The notes: generated from the sequence alone by a model not told the origin. Shown: positions 33,191-45,131, counted from the stretch's first letter. The stretch is 64,000 bases of DNA from Branchipolynoe longqiensis (GCA_030323885.1 CM059187.1:125100025-125164024), one strand, 5' to 3'. Numbers and translations are program-made.

Positions 33191-33565
33191 GGCGCTGGAG
33201 TTGTCGCTACGGGTCATGAACATGAAGGAGGCAATATATAGTATATCATGTAATAATAATACTAATAAAAAACACAATAATAATAATAAGGAATTATTTC
33301 CCTTCCACGCTTTTATCCCTCTCTCTTATCTGGGTGCGGTTCGACATATAACCTAGTAGTAGTGCGTTGTAACTGGTATTACTTAAATAACACATGTAAT
33401 GCATTATTCAAACTATTTAGCTTATTCCCGGGCGATCTCATTTGCCTTCATTTGGCCCATTTATTATGTAGTTCTGATAGCAGATGGAATGGTAATACAA
33501 TCAAATGACATAGTTTACATATCTGTTGGCATACCTGACAGGCTGCGTGCATGCTGTGATTCTAA

Positions 33566-33840
33566 TGCCTAGTACACACCTACCGTATGCGATTCGCGCA
33601 CTAAAACCCGTGACTCGACCCGACCAGCTTAAAACTGAAAACGGGCCGATTCATTTTTCGAATCGCGAATCACAATCGTAATCGGCCGGTTTTATGCCTA
33701 AAACTGAGGTTTTATGCATGAATCGCAATCGCTAGGTGTGCGCAGGGAGTGCACACCTCGCGATTTTTGTGTGCGAAACGGGCAGTTTTAGATCGTATAC
33801 GGTAGGTGGGTGCGCACAAACGGTAGGTGTGTACCAGGCA
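33566..33840. mobile_element. MITE, TIR TGCCTAGTACACACCTACCG
   Basis: A 275-bp element with TAA duplications (33563-33565, 33841-33843), near-identical to 8683-8956. Confidence 0.88.
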
Positions 33841-33914
33841 TAAATCACCTCAGTCGTCAGACTGTGTTGACTTATTTGAAATCACTACGCCCACAACGAC
33901 TATGATGTTCGTTT

Positions 33915-34290
33915 GTTTGAGTGTTACACATCCTGGCAACATCTAAGGTCATATCCCCGCCTTGATATATGTTGGCAGGATGTAACCAATCAATCAATCA
34001 ATCAATCAAGGTCATGTTGAGATGGGTACCGACTTATAGCAGTACACACTTATGGTGACTTTATAGTGTTGCCCCACTGGGAGATCAGGCCACTGGCACC
34101 ATAACTCAGTTTCCCACTCAGTCACATTATCCTGATACTGAGCTAATCAGGCCTTGCCCTATCCTAGTAATGCTGCACGCCAGGCCAGGTATCATTGTTG
34201 TAAGTCATTGGTTTGACTCCACCAGGTTTCAAACTCCTGACCTTCCGCACGGGGAGCCTGCGTTCTACCGATTTGGCCACCGCGTCTGAT
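33915..34290 (-). repeat. tRNA-derived SINE, long tail
   Basis: Complete in reverse, with an extra insertion in the tail region (33955-34020) that includes a (CAAT)n stretch and a partial repeat of the tail sequence. Confidence 0.85.
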
Positions 34291-34343
34291 AAAGTGATAG
34301 GACTATGATGTTGCCTGCAATTATATTAAATCAGGGTTTTGGT

Positions 34344-34761
34344 TAGATAAAAGATTCACCCGGTACTTGTAGTACACGGGTGAAGACCAGCCTTATATAA
34401 ATATGGGCGAAAATAGCGTTAGTATGGAACAAGAAGTAGAATGCCTGGCACCAGTGTCAAATGGTTACTTATATCAGAACAGAGTTGGTGAAATGGGAGA
34501 GAATGCAAAAAGACAAGATGGCAGCCAGAGAACGCCATCGATTTCAATTTTAAATTGCATTAAAGTATATGTTTTAATATATTTTCCAACTCAAAAGTAG
34601 CGGGTAAACATGAAGACATATACAAAGAATAAATGTTGCTTCTTAGATTGTGAAATTAGGCTCTCATAAAGACTCATGTCTTTAGCCCGATTTTTCGACC
34701 GTTTTTATATAAGGCTGGTTTTCACCCCTGTACTGGAAGTATGGGGTCAATCTTTTATCTA
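34344..34761 (+). mobile_element. 9-bp-TSD MITE, copy 4
   Basis: A 418-bp copy with ends TAGATAAAAGATTCACCC and AATCTTTTATCTA, and 9-bp duplications GGTTTTGGT (34335-34343, 34762-34770). The YY1-like site is AAGATGGCAGC at 34515-34525. Confidence 0.92.
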
Positions 34762-34784
34762 GGTTTTGGTGTGTTTACATATTT

Positions 34785-34940
34785 TTACATGTATTAATGA
34801 AGCAGAGCAACTTTCAATCTTGAGCAATTGGTTTTCCTCATTCCATTGTTCCCTGTCCTAGTAATGCCAGGCACATTGTTAGGTACCAGCGACAAGTATC
34901 AATTTTTAAGTCATTGGTTTGACTCAGCCAGGGTTAGAAC
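34785..34940 (-). repeat. SINE with short alternative tail, partial
   Basis: In reverse: body with CCTGGCATTACTAGGACAGG, then CAATGGAATGAGGAAAACC and GAAAGTTGCTCTGCTTCATT. The head is truncated after GACTCAGCCAGGGTT. Confidence 0.65.
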
Positions 34941-35625
34941 CTCACGGGTAACCAGAGAAGCGGACCCTTCTTTAATTGATTATATACTCAGTTATTTTGT
35001 TATTAGCTATTTAAATATATTCCTATGACTTCGTACGGGACTAGAGCCATTCGACTGAGCAGAAGGGATTCCACTCTCTAAGTAATAAATCTGCAATAAT
35101 ACAACATATGAGGTGGATGAGTACGGGCGTTCCGAGTTCCGCTGGTCCCCCAGGAAGGACTGGAGCTGAGACCGGGTGTGTTCAGTAGCAGCTTCAGCTC
35201 ACATACCGGAAGTTTGCAGTCGGTGCATCTGCCTGCCCTATCCTTCAAACTAGACGAGATCACCGTTACGACTACGCATGCGCTGAAAACCGTGTTGGCA
35301 GCAAAGCAAATGCATCTGGCCATGAGTTTGCTGCTACATGTAGGGCAAAACTTTGATTTGATTCAAAATGAATAGAAATACATAACAATTTGGCATAAAC
35401 ATGTATGCACACATGCAATATAATGATCTGATGGATATAGCTAAGACAAAACTAGACACAGTTAAAGCATTTTGAGCTGAGAAACATACAATTACACACA
35501 AAACAATCGGTTACTTTAAGGCTGATATCCACATCACCATTAATAATTCTTGTTCTAAATATTAAAATGCCAAATGTGTCAACATACACTTGTTTCAGAG
35601 AAATATATAACCAATATCTGATTAA

Positions 35626-36198
35626 AGCTAGGATTCCTTACACGTGGTATGCGGCATGCGGGATGCGATATGCGAATGGGATGATTCCTTTCACGCGGCA
35701 TGCGGCGAGGTGTGAAATTTAGAGATTACTTCCGCTGATCCTTGTGGAAAGCATCTGGTAGCATTTTTACATACCTCATAACCGTCTGTCTGACATCGGG
35801 GTTCCTACCTTCATAATTGCCAAAGTATAGATAACTATTCCTATTTCTGTGGATCTGGTAACATTTTTACCTATCCCATAACCGTCCGTCTCCCGGGTGA
35901 CCAGCTCACCATGGGTTTCCCCTCCGCACCCCTCTATGCCTGTGTGTGACAGTTCCGTAATGATCAGTCGCCTCCCCTCGTCTAAAACTAATGGACACAT
36001 GCGACTGATGGTTTCTATTCGCATACCGCATGCCGCACCGATGGCTACATGGACCGATCGAGTTGCCGCATTCAGATTAGCATTCGCATTCGCATACCGC
36101 ATGTAAGGAATGACTTCAAGGCGTTTCGATTTTTTGCCGCATTCACATTCGCATACCGCATGCCGCATACCGCATGCGGCGTGTAAAGAATCCTAGCT
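35626..36198. mobile_element. TTAA-associated MITE with doubled terminal blocks
   Basis: Left end AGCTAGGATTCCTTACACG, right end CGTGTAAAGAATCCTAGCT, with TTAA on the left and TTAC on the right. At both ends the terminal motif recurs about 50-90 bp inward (near 35680 and 36100). About 380 bp of unrelated sequence (35710-36020) separates the terminal blocks. Confidence 0.7.
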
Positions 36199-36710
36199 TT
36201 ACCCTACTCATTTTCTAGTTCTACATATGTCATTAACTATAGGATATAAATAAAAACATTAATAAAATAAGTAAAACTGACTCTGGCTATGGCTCTAACA
36301 CTAGTCTGAGTGCCTAGATTTGTCTAAATCTAAATGCACATGGCATAATATGTGCTGATTATATTAATGTAAATGCAATGCTGGATAAAAGATTAATATC
36401 TTAATTTATTATATATATATTTTTAGTTGGTATTCTATGTTTCAAACAAGAGCTGAGATGAGCTGAAACTAGCACATTTCATAGCTGCACCAGTGTATTA
36501 GCATGTGCCATGTGCTTCTTGCGGGTTTGTTTTGCTCTGACACATCCTACAATGCACTGCGCCGCTGGGACGGTGATGTAGTCTGTAGACATTATACTTT
36601 AAACTCACTTTGCATCTATAACCATGTGCCTCCCGGTGATGAACCTTGGCGGGGTCATTGCCATGCATTTGTCTCTAATGTAGCTTGCAGTGAAATTATC
36701 ATAGACAAGA

Positions 36711-37045
36711 CCAGACGAGATGGCCGAATGAGTTGAGCGTTCGTCTCCTGTTTTGGAAGGTATTTGAACCCTTGGATTCGAACCCTGGTCTAGTGAAACC
36801 AATGACTTAAAACTTGATACTTGTCGCTTCCTTGCCAGGCGCTTGGCATTATTAGGATATGGCAATGATTGGTTGAGTCAGGGTCAGACATAATCTGACT
36901 GAGTGGAATATCAGGTCATGGTGCTGGTGGCCTGATCTCCAAGTCGGGCAGCACTATAAAGTTGCCATGAGTGCACACTGTCACACGTCAGTACCCGTCC
37001 TGATATGACCTTAGATGTTGCCAGGACGTAAACCTCCAACAACCA
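36711..37045 (+). repeat. tRNA-derived SINE, long tail
   Basis: A complete copy beginning ACCAGACGAGATGGCCGAAT and ending GATGTTGCCAGGACGTAAAC plus CCAACAA repeats. Confidence 0.9.
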
Positions 37046-37196
37046 ACAACCAACAACCAACTATCCTAGAAAATATTTGACATGCTTTAAAATACCACCC
37101 TTGTATATATGCGCATTGCCCCCCCCCCCTCGCCCTCCCCCCTCACACACACACATGTGCCCCCAACCTTCCGTCATGTAACCTGAAGCTGGGACC

Positions 37197-37670
37197 CGGT
37201 GTTGCAGTTTCCATGGCACACCAGTTTGTGAGGGACACATCCATTCAAATGCATTGTCAATGGCCGTGAGCAAATCTTCATACAGAAGAAGTGAAATATC
37301 TCTCCAACCACACCACCTAGAAACAAATCCCTCATGTGTACCAAAAAGGTTATATTAAATTGATAAGAGTAGGGTTCTAGATTACTATTAATTTTGAATA
37401 AAACTATTGTTTTGCACTGCGCATACTGTCAAACTCAAGGCATTGTCAATGGTCATGAGCAATCTGCATACAGAAAATACAGCAAAAGTGAAATATCTCT
37501 AAAACCACACCACTTAGAAACAAATCGCTTGGTACACATATAGAAAACATCTTTACCAAAAACATTATATTAAATTTATAAGGTTAGTGACGATGCTGTT
37601 AGATTTTGACGCATGCACAAAAGCGATGTGCCCCTCGCAAACTGGTGTGCCGCGGAAACTGCAACACCGG
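37197..37670. mobile_element. TIR element, CCGGTGTTGCAGTTTC ends
   Basis: The left end CCGGTGTTGCAGTTTCCATG mirrors the right end GGAAACTGCAACACCGG. The subterminal GCACACCAGTTTG is also inverted. The interior has two tandem ~200-bp units containing GTGAAATATCTCT and CATTGTCAATGG. It is inserted in a dispersed repeat with GCTGGGACCC. Confidence 0.75.
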
Positions 37671-37904
37671 GGTCTTGACCCAGGGTGCTGGATCGCAGCT
37701 TCAGCCCTTCCTGAGGGCCCAACAGAAATCTAAATACCTGTATTTCCCGTGGTTGTGTTTTCACTGATGTTTATGTGGGCTGGTGAGTGCCGTATGTAAA
37801 TTGTAAAATTGGCAAGTTTTGCCTTTTCACACGTTGTCTTACCCCGTGTTGCTCCCTTAACCTGACGACACGCCCCACATGCACTCAACAAAAACGTGTA
37901 TATC

Positions 37905-38841
37905 ATGGGTCGTTCTCAGAAGTTGTGTACCAATACTGTGACGTCAGTACCACAAAATCAAAATGGTGTCAAAGTCTTATATATAAGCTTTCTCAGTGTC
38001 TATGTCCTTTTGCATCTGAATAATTGAAAATATACATATTCTGACATTTTTAAATAGGTCAAATGATGCTCACACCCAATAAATAGCAGTTTAGCTTGGA
38101 AACCAATCTGACTCTAAAATCAAATATTTTCCACATAAAGGTTGACATTTTTAGGACATTTCACATGGCACTTGCTTTATAAACAGTAGTAATAATAATT
38201 TGAAACCTCATTGCTATGCTTTCGTGTTATTTGTGATGATTAAAGAGAAAAGCAGAAAAATATTACAATGTAACAGTCCAAGTGGAATCAACAATTTTGC
38301 ACAAATGTTCGGCTCAAATTTCAATGTTTACGGGCAATTTCAGGATTTATCTTTTACAAAACCATAACTGCATCCATGCATAGAGTGTCAAATGGTGAAA
38401 ATAGTTCCTGTACTGTATCTGTACTCAGTGTTTGATACAGTTTCATAATACTTACAAGTGGAAACAAAATGTTACGATGTTAATGACTCCAGAAAACTTT
38501 CATAGACATAAATGTCTTCAACGTAATGAAGACATTCTATATGACCATTTGAAGTGAAATGTGCTGTTGTTCCGAGGTTTTCATTAAGTTTGTGACACAT
38601 TATTTTCAATGATGTTGACAATGTCACAAATTAGTGATGTAATTTTCTATTTATTTAGCTACGTCCATCCCAATAAGATACATAATACACAATATTAACA
38701 TTTACTTTTTATCTAAAATATCTCCTACATTACTGGGCTAAATGATGAAATCTAAATATTTGCACTCGAATAATGGGTTTCTTTGAAATATGCATTTCAA
38801 GTAGACTACCTCAAGTGGTAAACAGTTTCTGAGAACGACCA
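37905..38841. mobile_element. TIR element, GGGTCGTTCTCAGAA ends
   Basis: A 937-bp relative of 32545-33190: TGGGTCGTTCTCAGAAGTTG at left and CAGTTTCTGAGAACGACCA at right. No transposase ORF. Confidence 0.65.
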
Positions 38842-38929
38842 ACATATATAAGAGTCTGTTTACCATAATTGTATTTTATACATTTTTTCGCCGACACACT
38901 CGTTCCACACGACCCCGCCATGGTCGACT

Positions 38930-39236
38930 GTTGGAGTGTTGTGTCTTGACAATATCTAAGGTCATATCAGGATGTGTACCGACTTGTCACAATGCGCACT
39001 CATGGGAACTTTATAGTGCTGCCCCACTGGGAGACTAGGCCGTCAGCAACATGACCCGATATCCCACACAGTCACATTATCCTGACACTGAGCTAAGCAG
39101 TCATTGCCCTATCCTATTAATACAGAGTGCAGGCTAGGAAGCAACAATTTTATACGTCATTGGTTTGAATCGACCGGGAACCGAAATCTAGACCTTCCAC
39201 ATGCGAGGGCCGCGCTCTACCTATTCGGCCACTGGG
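38930..39236 (-). repeat. tRNA-derived SINE, long tail
   Basis: A full-length reverse copy. The tail at 38935 is degraded and the head ends GGCCGAATAGGTAGAGCGCG. Confidence 0.85.
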
Positions 39237-39377
39237 CCGATCACGGTCGGCTGAGATCGTACTGAAAAGCCATCCTACTGAGACCCCCTCACCCCACCAC
39301 CCCTCCCCGTCCCCCCACCACCTCACACCCACACCAGACTAAAGATGCACCCCCTTCCCACCCCCAGCCACCCGTCT

Positions 39378-39735
39378 AACCGGATGTGATGGCCAACTCA
39401 TTAGAGCACCTGCCTTTTCCCATGCGAGAGTTTGTAGGTTCGATCTCCGCAGAGTCAAACCAAAGGACTTACAACATTAATAACTGTCACTTCCCTGCCT
39501 TGGTATTCGGCACTACTAAGATATTATTACACGGACTGGATATTTCGGTGTAATGATACCATAACTGAGTAGGATATCGTGCCATGGTGCTCTGGTGCCA
39601 TGTTATCCCAGTGGTGGCAGCACTATAATTTTATAAAGGACCGAGCATTGAACACGCACTGTTTGGTCACAATAAATTGAGACTCGTCCTGATATGTCAC
39701 CTTCCATGTTGCCATGACGTAAAACCCCATGAACC
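39378..39735 (+). repeat. tRNA-derived SINE, diverged
   Basis: Head with GATGGCCAACTCATTAGAGC and GTTCGATCTCCGC, a long body, and tail CATGTTGCCATGACGTAAAA. It ends about 33 bp before the splice acceptor of the exon at 39769. Confidence 0.8.
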
Positions 39736-39768
39736 CCGGCTGATGCGTCTGCGTTTGTCTCGTTGCAG

Positions 39769-39962
39769 GCGGGGCCGCCCCGGTGCTGTTCCGCTACCCG
39801 CGCTTCTGCCTCGTCCGTTGGCGCGACCACGACCACGCCGCCTTCTACCCGGCTCCCGGCGCCGCGCCCCCGGCCCGCTACACGGCGCGCCAGCTCGTCG
39901 GCTTCGCGGAGCGCTTCCTGTCCGACCCATCCGCGCTGCTCGTCGCCACCGAGCATTTCTAG
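39769..39962 (+). CDS. 3'-terminal coding exon, unidentified protein
   Basis: A pyrimidine-rich acceptor (GTTTGTCTCGTTGCAG, ending 39768) precedes a GC-rich frame read from 39771 to a TAG at 39960-39962, 63 codons with mostly G or C in third positions. The peptide starts GAAPVLFRYPRFCLVRWRDH, contains ARYTARQLVGFAERFL and ends LLVATEHF. The two bases 39769-39770 would finish a codon split by the intron. The RYTARQLVGFAERF part loosely recalls the C-terminal helix of thioredoxin-fold domains, but that is speculative and I do not recognise the family. Another frame is open for longer but has no comparable codon pattern. Upstream exons are outside reach; the intron contains the SINE at 39378. 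Confidence 0.55.
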
Positions 39963-40009
39963 TTGTCGGCGGCCGGCCTGAGGTGGGGTACCTGCGGCAG
40001 GAAGCACGC

Positions 40010-40340
40010 GAACACACGTGCATGCATACGTGCACATACTTACACACGCGCACACACATTCAAAGACACACGCGCATACACACATGCGCACATGTGCAGA
40101 CACATTCAAAGACACATGCGCAAACATGGCAATACACATGCACACACATGCACATGCGTGCACACATGCACAGACACACATATACAAGCACACACGCACA
40201 TGCATACACACATGCACATACACAAATACATGCACATACGCAAACATGCATACATGCAAGCACACACACATACACGCACCCCCACATGCATGGACACACA
40301 TACAGACACGCACACACATGATCACCTCCACACACACAAG
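40010..40340. repeat. CACATGCA / CACA microsatellite
   Basis: About 330 bp of ACACATGC-type repeats in the 3' flank of the exon. Cys/Val and His/Thr shadow ORFs result. Confidence 0.93.
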
Positions 40341-40554
40341 ATGTTAGTAGTGTTGGTGGATACATACATACCTTCCCCTTTTTTTAATTCACAATATTGT
40401 TTTCATTGAACACTTTGACCAATGATGTAAGCTCGGGTTGGGTCGCCGGAGTGGGGTCGTCCCACGCTATCCCACCTACTGTACATATAGGTCATCACCT
40501 CATATACCATCCTGCAGGTAATAATAAATCGGGAGTGGTGTACAGGGCTACTTC

Positions 40555-40970
40555 TAGATAAAAGATTCACCCCATACTTACAGTACAGGAGTGAACGCAA
40601 ACCCTATATAAAAGCTGGCGAAAACTGCTTTAGTATGGAACTGGAAGTGAAACCTCTTGCTCCATTATCAAATAGCTACATATTTTGGTGCAGAGTTGGT
40701 GAAATGAGAGAGGATGCAAAAAGACAAGATGGCGGTGATAAAATGCAGTCGGTTTTATTTTTAAAGTTCCTTAAACTATATGTATTATATTTTTCAAATC
40801 AGAACTATCGGGTAAATATGAAGCTTTATGTGAAGAATATATTTTTCTTCTTAAATTAAAGGATTTACCAGCTCAGTTCATTTCCCCAGCATGTAAAAAT
40901 TCTTCGCCAGTTTTTCTAATGGGTTAGTTTTCACCACTGTGCTGTAAGTACGAGGTGAATCTTTTATCTA
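40555..40970 (+). mobile_element. 9-bp-TSD MITE, copy 5
   Basis: A 416-bp copy with ends TAGATAAAAGATTCACCCC and GAATCTTTTATCTA, and 9-bp duplications GGCTACTTC (40546-40554, 40971-40979). The YY1-like AAGATGGCGGT is at 40736-40746. The most diverged copy. Confidence 0.92.
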
Positions 40971-41102
40971 GGCTACTTCATGCTTATTTGGGAATACTCA
41001 TGCTTTCCTGTAGGCAGCAAACAGGAACTAGACGCCATTTCCGTTTTGAAATGTCCACTTTATCAGGTTCTTAAATCTCAGGAACATGCTATGATGGATT
41101 AA

Positions 41103-41414
41103 AAGCTGCATAGTCCGATGAAAACACCAAATTTTCAAAATCATAGAAATGATCTAGATTTGATTCTACATATCTATCTTAGATACCAGTGCACTTAGTA
41201 AACATTTGTCACCACATATAAGGGGATATTGAGTCAATTTAATAGAATCTGTTACTGTAAAATTAATTTTGTATTGTTGCACTTCAAATATCTCAAAAGT
41301 TCACCATTTAAAATTAAAGTTACTTCAAGTTATAGTAAGGTAGATTATAAGGATCGACCTCATATATTTATGACAGGAAATGTCAGAAACTAAAAGCTAT
41401 TGGCCTATGCAGCT
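41103..41414. mobile_element. TTAA-flanked MITE
   Basis: A 312-bp member of the 10096 family with ends AGCTGCATAGTCCGATG and CTATGCAGCT, and TTAA on both sides. Confidence 0.75.
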
Positions 41415-41435
41415 TTAAGCTAACTTTCATATTAA

Positions 41436-41774
41436 AGTTACATAGTCCGATAATTTTGAGTTTCTGTCACTTTTCTGAGATAAATATATTAAACAGATTG
41501 TTATTATCTACCTTACTTTAGTTTGAAGTAACATTTATTTTAAATGGCTAACTGTTGAGATATTTTAAGTGTAAACATATCAAATTAGTTTTGGCAAGTC
41601 AACTAACACCATAGCTTTCGGCACTAACAGGTTTGATCAAATTGACTCAGCATGCGCGTCTATGCAGCAATAAATGATTTAAAAGTTCATCACTATCTAA
41701 GATAGGTATGTGGAATTATATCTAAATAATTGTTTTGGTTTTGAAATTTTCATCTTTCATCGGACTATGCAGCT
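41436..41774. mobile_element. TTAA-flanked MITE
   Basis: A 339-bp member of the same family lying 21 bp from the previous one in the opposite internal orientation, with TTAA at 41432-41435 and 41775-41778. Confidence 0.78.
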
Positions 41775-42100
41775 TTAAATGCAGTAGCTTCAGGAAACTG
41801 GACACATCACTGCGAGATAATAGACCTAGAAGCAAAAAACTGATAGCTGTTGCTGAAAACGCACCCTGACAGATTAAAATCTAAATTGCAGGCGTTGAAG
41901 TGTGTAATGAGCGCTTTACTTGAAAGCCCGCCGTTTACATGGGCGTTGTATGTGTAGAAACTAATGCATGCATGTTGGCTTCGTTGTAGTCTAACCTGTA
42001 CTCTTTGTGCGCACCTTTTTCAATTTGTTTCCCTTTCTAGTATATTTTATAAGCAATATAAGAATGGGCTTATTTTCAGCACCGCTCTACAGTAACTGCA

Positions 42101-42555
42101 GTCAATGTGGCCAGTCTGAGTTAACATCCGCTGGTCCAGGATTGGAGCTGGGACTGGGCGTGTTTATATGCCTGAAGTCTGAGTTAGCATCCGTTGGTCC
42201 CTGAGGAAGGACTGGAGTTGGCACCGGGCGTGTTTATATGCCTGAAGTCTGAGTTAGCATCCGTTGGTCCCTGAGGAAGGACTGGAGCTGGCACCGGGCG
42301 TGTTTATATGCCTAAAGTCTGAGTTAGCATCCGCTGGTCCCTGAGGAAGGAGTGGAGCTGGGACCGGGCGTGTTTATATGCCTGAAGTCTGAGTTAACAT
42401 CCACTTGTCCCTGAGGAAGGACTGGAGCTGGGACCGGGCGTGTTTATATGCCTGAAGTCTGAGTTAACATCCACTTGTCCCTGAGGAAGGCGTGGAGCTG
42501 GGACTGGGTGTGTTTATATGCCTGAAGTCTGAGTTAGCCTGAGGAAGGACTGGAG
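42101..42555. repeat. 70-bp tandem repeat, about six units
   Basis: The landmark TGTTTATATG recurs every 70 bp exactly (42161, 42231, 42301, 42371, 42441, 42511). The unit reads GCCTGAAGTCTGAGTTAGCA..CTGAGGAAGGACTGGAGCTG..GGGCG. Single related copies are dispersed near 4955, 35130, 37690, 45020 and 45665, so the array grew from an interspersed repeat. Confidence 0.93.
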
Positions 42556-42568
42556 CTATGACTTGGTG

Positions 42569-43019
42569 GCCGTAATCGATTAACACGACCCGGGCGACTC
42601 GGCTCACCCGAGTCGTCAGAATTTCAAATAAAACACCGCGAGTAGAGTGGACAAATACACGTGCCGTGTGCAAAACGACCCGACCGTAGTAACCCACCTC
42701 TTGGCTGGGGTTTGTACGGAGCGATGATTTCATATCTGTGCTGGTACCTGTAGGATAGCTGCTACCAGTACAACCCCTACATGTTGTTTTAATGCTTTTT
42801 TTTTTAATAATCCAGATTGTCAGGTTCTACAATCATAAAATACTTTAAATCCTATTTTGCTGTACATATATCGGTTATTGAAAAAGAATATTATGTTTTA
42901 GATTAAGGCACCAATTTGTCCACCCTGAGCGTATTCGTTTATTCACCCCGAGTCTGTAGGATGTGCGCATGCGCCAAAATGTGGCTCGGGTGACCCGAGT
43001 TGATTAATCGATTACGCCC
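42569..43019. mobile_element. TIR element, GGGCGTAATCGATTAA ends
   Basis: The left end GGCCGTAATCGATTAACAC and the right end TTGATTAATCGATTACGCCC are inverted, with subterminal GGGTGACCCGAG-type motifs. About 450 bp, inserted at the edge of the 70-bp array; the flanks share only GGTG. Confidence 0.7.
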
Positions 43020-43670
43020 GGTGTGTTCATATGCTGGAAGTGGGGTGAGGAGTGTCTCCCAGCACGAGTCTTCAGTGTAGGCTCAATACCTTGAGCTCAC
43101 TTTGAATCCAGAAACACGTCCCTCCTGATGACCAGACTTGGTAGTGTTCTTGTCATGTATTCTGTTTCTGAATTGGGTTGCAGTGAAATTGTACAAATAC
43201 ATTAAACGAAATACGACTTCCTGTGTGTATGTGCAGCAGTGTGTTTAATTTTAATCAGCCCTACACCCACAACTGAACCATGCATGGCCAGCAGCCTCAG
43301 TAGTGGGTGGTTGAATCCCAACTTTGGTATCCTAGAAGTGATTTATTAATCCACGTTCCTGTCTTGTATGCATGCGCTAAAGAGTAATTGGAAAGGGGAC
43401 GCAGTTCTTAAAGTATCTTGTCCGCTGAGACTCATTAATTCATCCCCTTTCCTTCTTTGTACGCATTTTCCAGAGATTACATGGAAAAGAGACACAATTA
43501 TTAAAGTGGCCTGGTACAGGTCGCTGAGCTGGGAACTATACTCTCACCAAGCACAACTTTGCCTAGTTTGTTTTCTGTATATGTAACTAAGTATATGGAG
43601 GGAGAGTGCTGAGGCCATGTTACTCCTCCTGTGTCATTGGTGGGTGTGAGGAGCGGATGGGGACAGGGAT
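43020..43670. other. no recognisable gene
   Basis: Unique sequence with a short local duplication of GATTACATGG/TAATTGGAAAG-type text around 43380 and 43480. A 72-residue frame here has no supporting signal. Confidence 0.4.
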
Positions 43671-43672
43671 GG

Positions 43673-44058
43673 CAGGGTTCTATTCCCGCAGATCCCCAAA
43701 AGTCTTAAATTGATTAGTCAATTTTCAAGGCCATGAAAAGTCTTAAATATGGTAATTCTTCTGTGAAAGGTATTAAAAAAATGTATTAAATTGGATTTTG
43801 TCACTATAATATTAATACTAGTACTAAGTTCAAGATGTAGCAGACTCGTTATATCACAGACTAGACTGGCCAGCGAAGTGATTGTCCACATAATAGAGAT
43901 CCATAGATTGCATCACCTCACTCATTTCTGGTAATATTCATTAAATATTATGCTACATTTGGCTTGAAAATAGGTGTTAAATTGTATGAAAATTGGTATT
44001 AAAAAGTCTTTAAAAGATCTTAAATGTGATTGGCTGATACTCAGGTGTAGGAACCCTG
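43673..44058. mobile_element. hAT-like MITE, CAGGGTTC ends
   Basis: CAGGGTTCTATTCCC at left and GTGTAGGAACCCTG at right. The AT-rich interior repeats AAAAGTCTTAAAT. CAGGGTTC-type ends suggest hAT, but a clean 8-bp duplication is not visible (AGGGATGG against GAAGGGAG). Confidence 0.5.
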
Positions 44059-44579
44059 GAAGGGAGTTTCTGGAAAGGTCAGGCTAGGGTCAGTTAATTG
44101 GGTGTGAGTAGAGGTGTGAGAGGATGAGGGTCTGGAGAGCTTACATATATGAGAAGTGATCGTTTATGTAATGAAAGGTATTTCCTAACACCATTCCAAT
44201 GCATAATTTCTGTGTACTCAAAATAACAATTACATTTGGGGAAATAAAATCCAAAAGTATAATAAAAACTATTATTTATAATTCATTTTTGTTTAAAGAA
44301 GGACCGGGATTCAAACCCCCTACATAGAGTATGCAGAACCAGTGTTTTGTCAGTATGTTACTTAATCTGCTTATCATGCTCCTGGCTGTAGTTGGCTGCA
44401 GGAGAGAAGGGAGAGTAACAGTAACACACATCCATAACATCATTTAGCACACACAATAAGTTCAAACAAGATTTTATTGATTATACTTAAGCAAAAAAGA
44501 TTATATCTTACAAGAAAAAAATTGAAAAACAATGTTTCAGTAGATGTGTGGTTTTGGTATGCAAATTTTCACTTTAGCA

Positions 44580-44881
44580 CAAAATTATATACGCATGTTT
44601 CGGATACATTTTGTGGGATAGATTAAATACATATATTATTGCTAACATAATTCATCAATCAATAGGATACAGCTATAATAGGCATTGGACCTGTTAGCCG
44701 CTCTTAATTAATAGAAATCGAGTTGTAGCAACTGCCACTTGTTCCATACACAGAGTCAACAATAACTGTCTGACTTACTACCCCATCCCCCCCCCCCCAA
44801 AAAAAACCCAAAAAAAAACCAGAATCATTAACAATGTAATCTGGAAACTAAATATGAGGTACACAGTTTCTGAAAACGACC
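44580..44881. mobile_element. right half of the GGGTCGTTCTCAG element
   Basis: Ends CACAGTTTCTGAAAACGACCC and matches the right part of 32545-33190, including CAATAACTGTCTGACTTACT. The left end is not identified. Confidence 0.55.
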
Positions 44882-45131
44882 CACATATATAACAATAACA
44901 GTTGTAGGCCTACTGTTTTAAACACCACACCACCATGTACTTTGTATGGCCGTGTAAATGTTGAAAACGTGTGATGACCCCAGACAATGGGCACTGATCC
45001 TAATACAGGTATTTCCAGTTCCGCTGGTTCCTCACGAATGACAGAGGCTGAGACCCAGCACGCCGGGTCACAGCTACAGCTTACATAGAGGAAGGTGGAG
45101 TCTTTCACAATAGGCCCTGTACCTGAAGTTG

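Noticed and set aside
42101..42555. CRISPR-like array
   Set aside because: The 70-bp units are contiguous without unique spacers, and the genome is eukaryotic.
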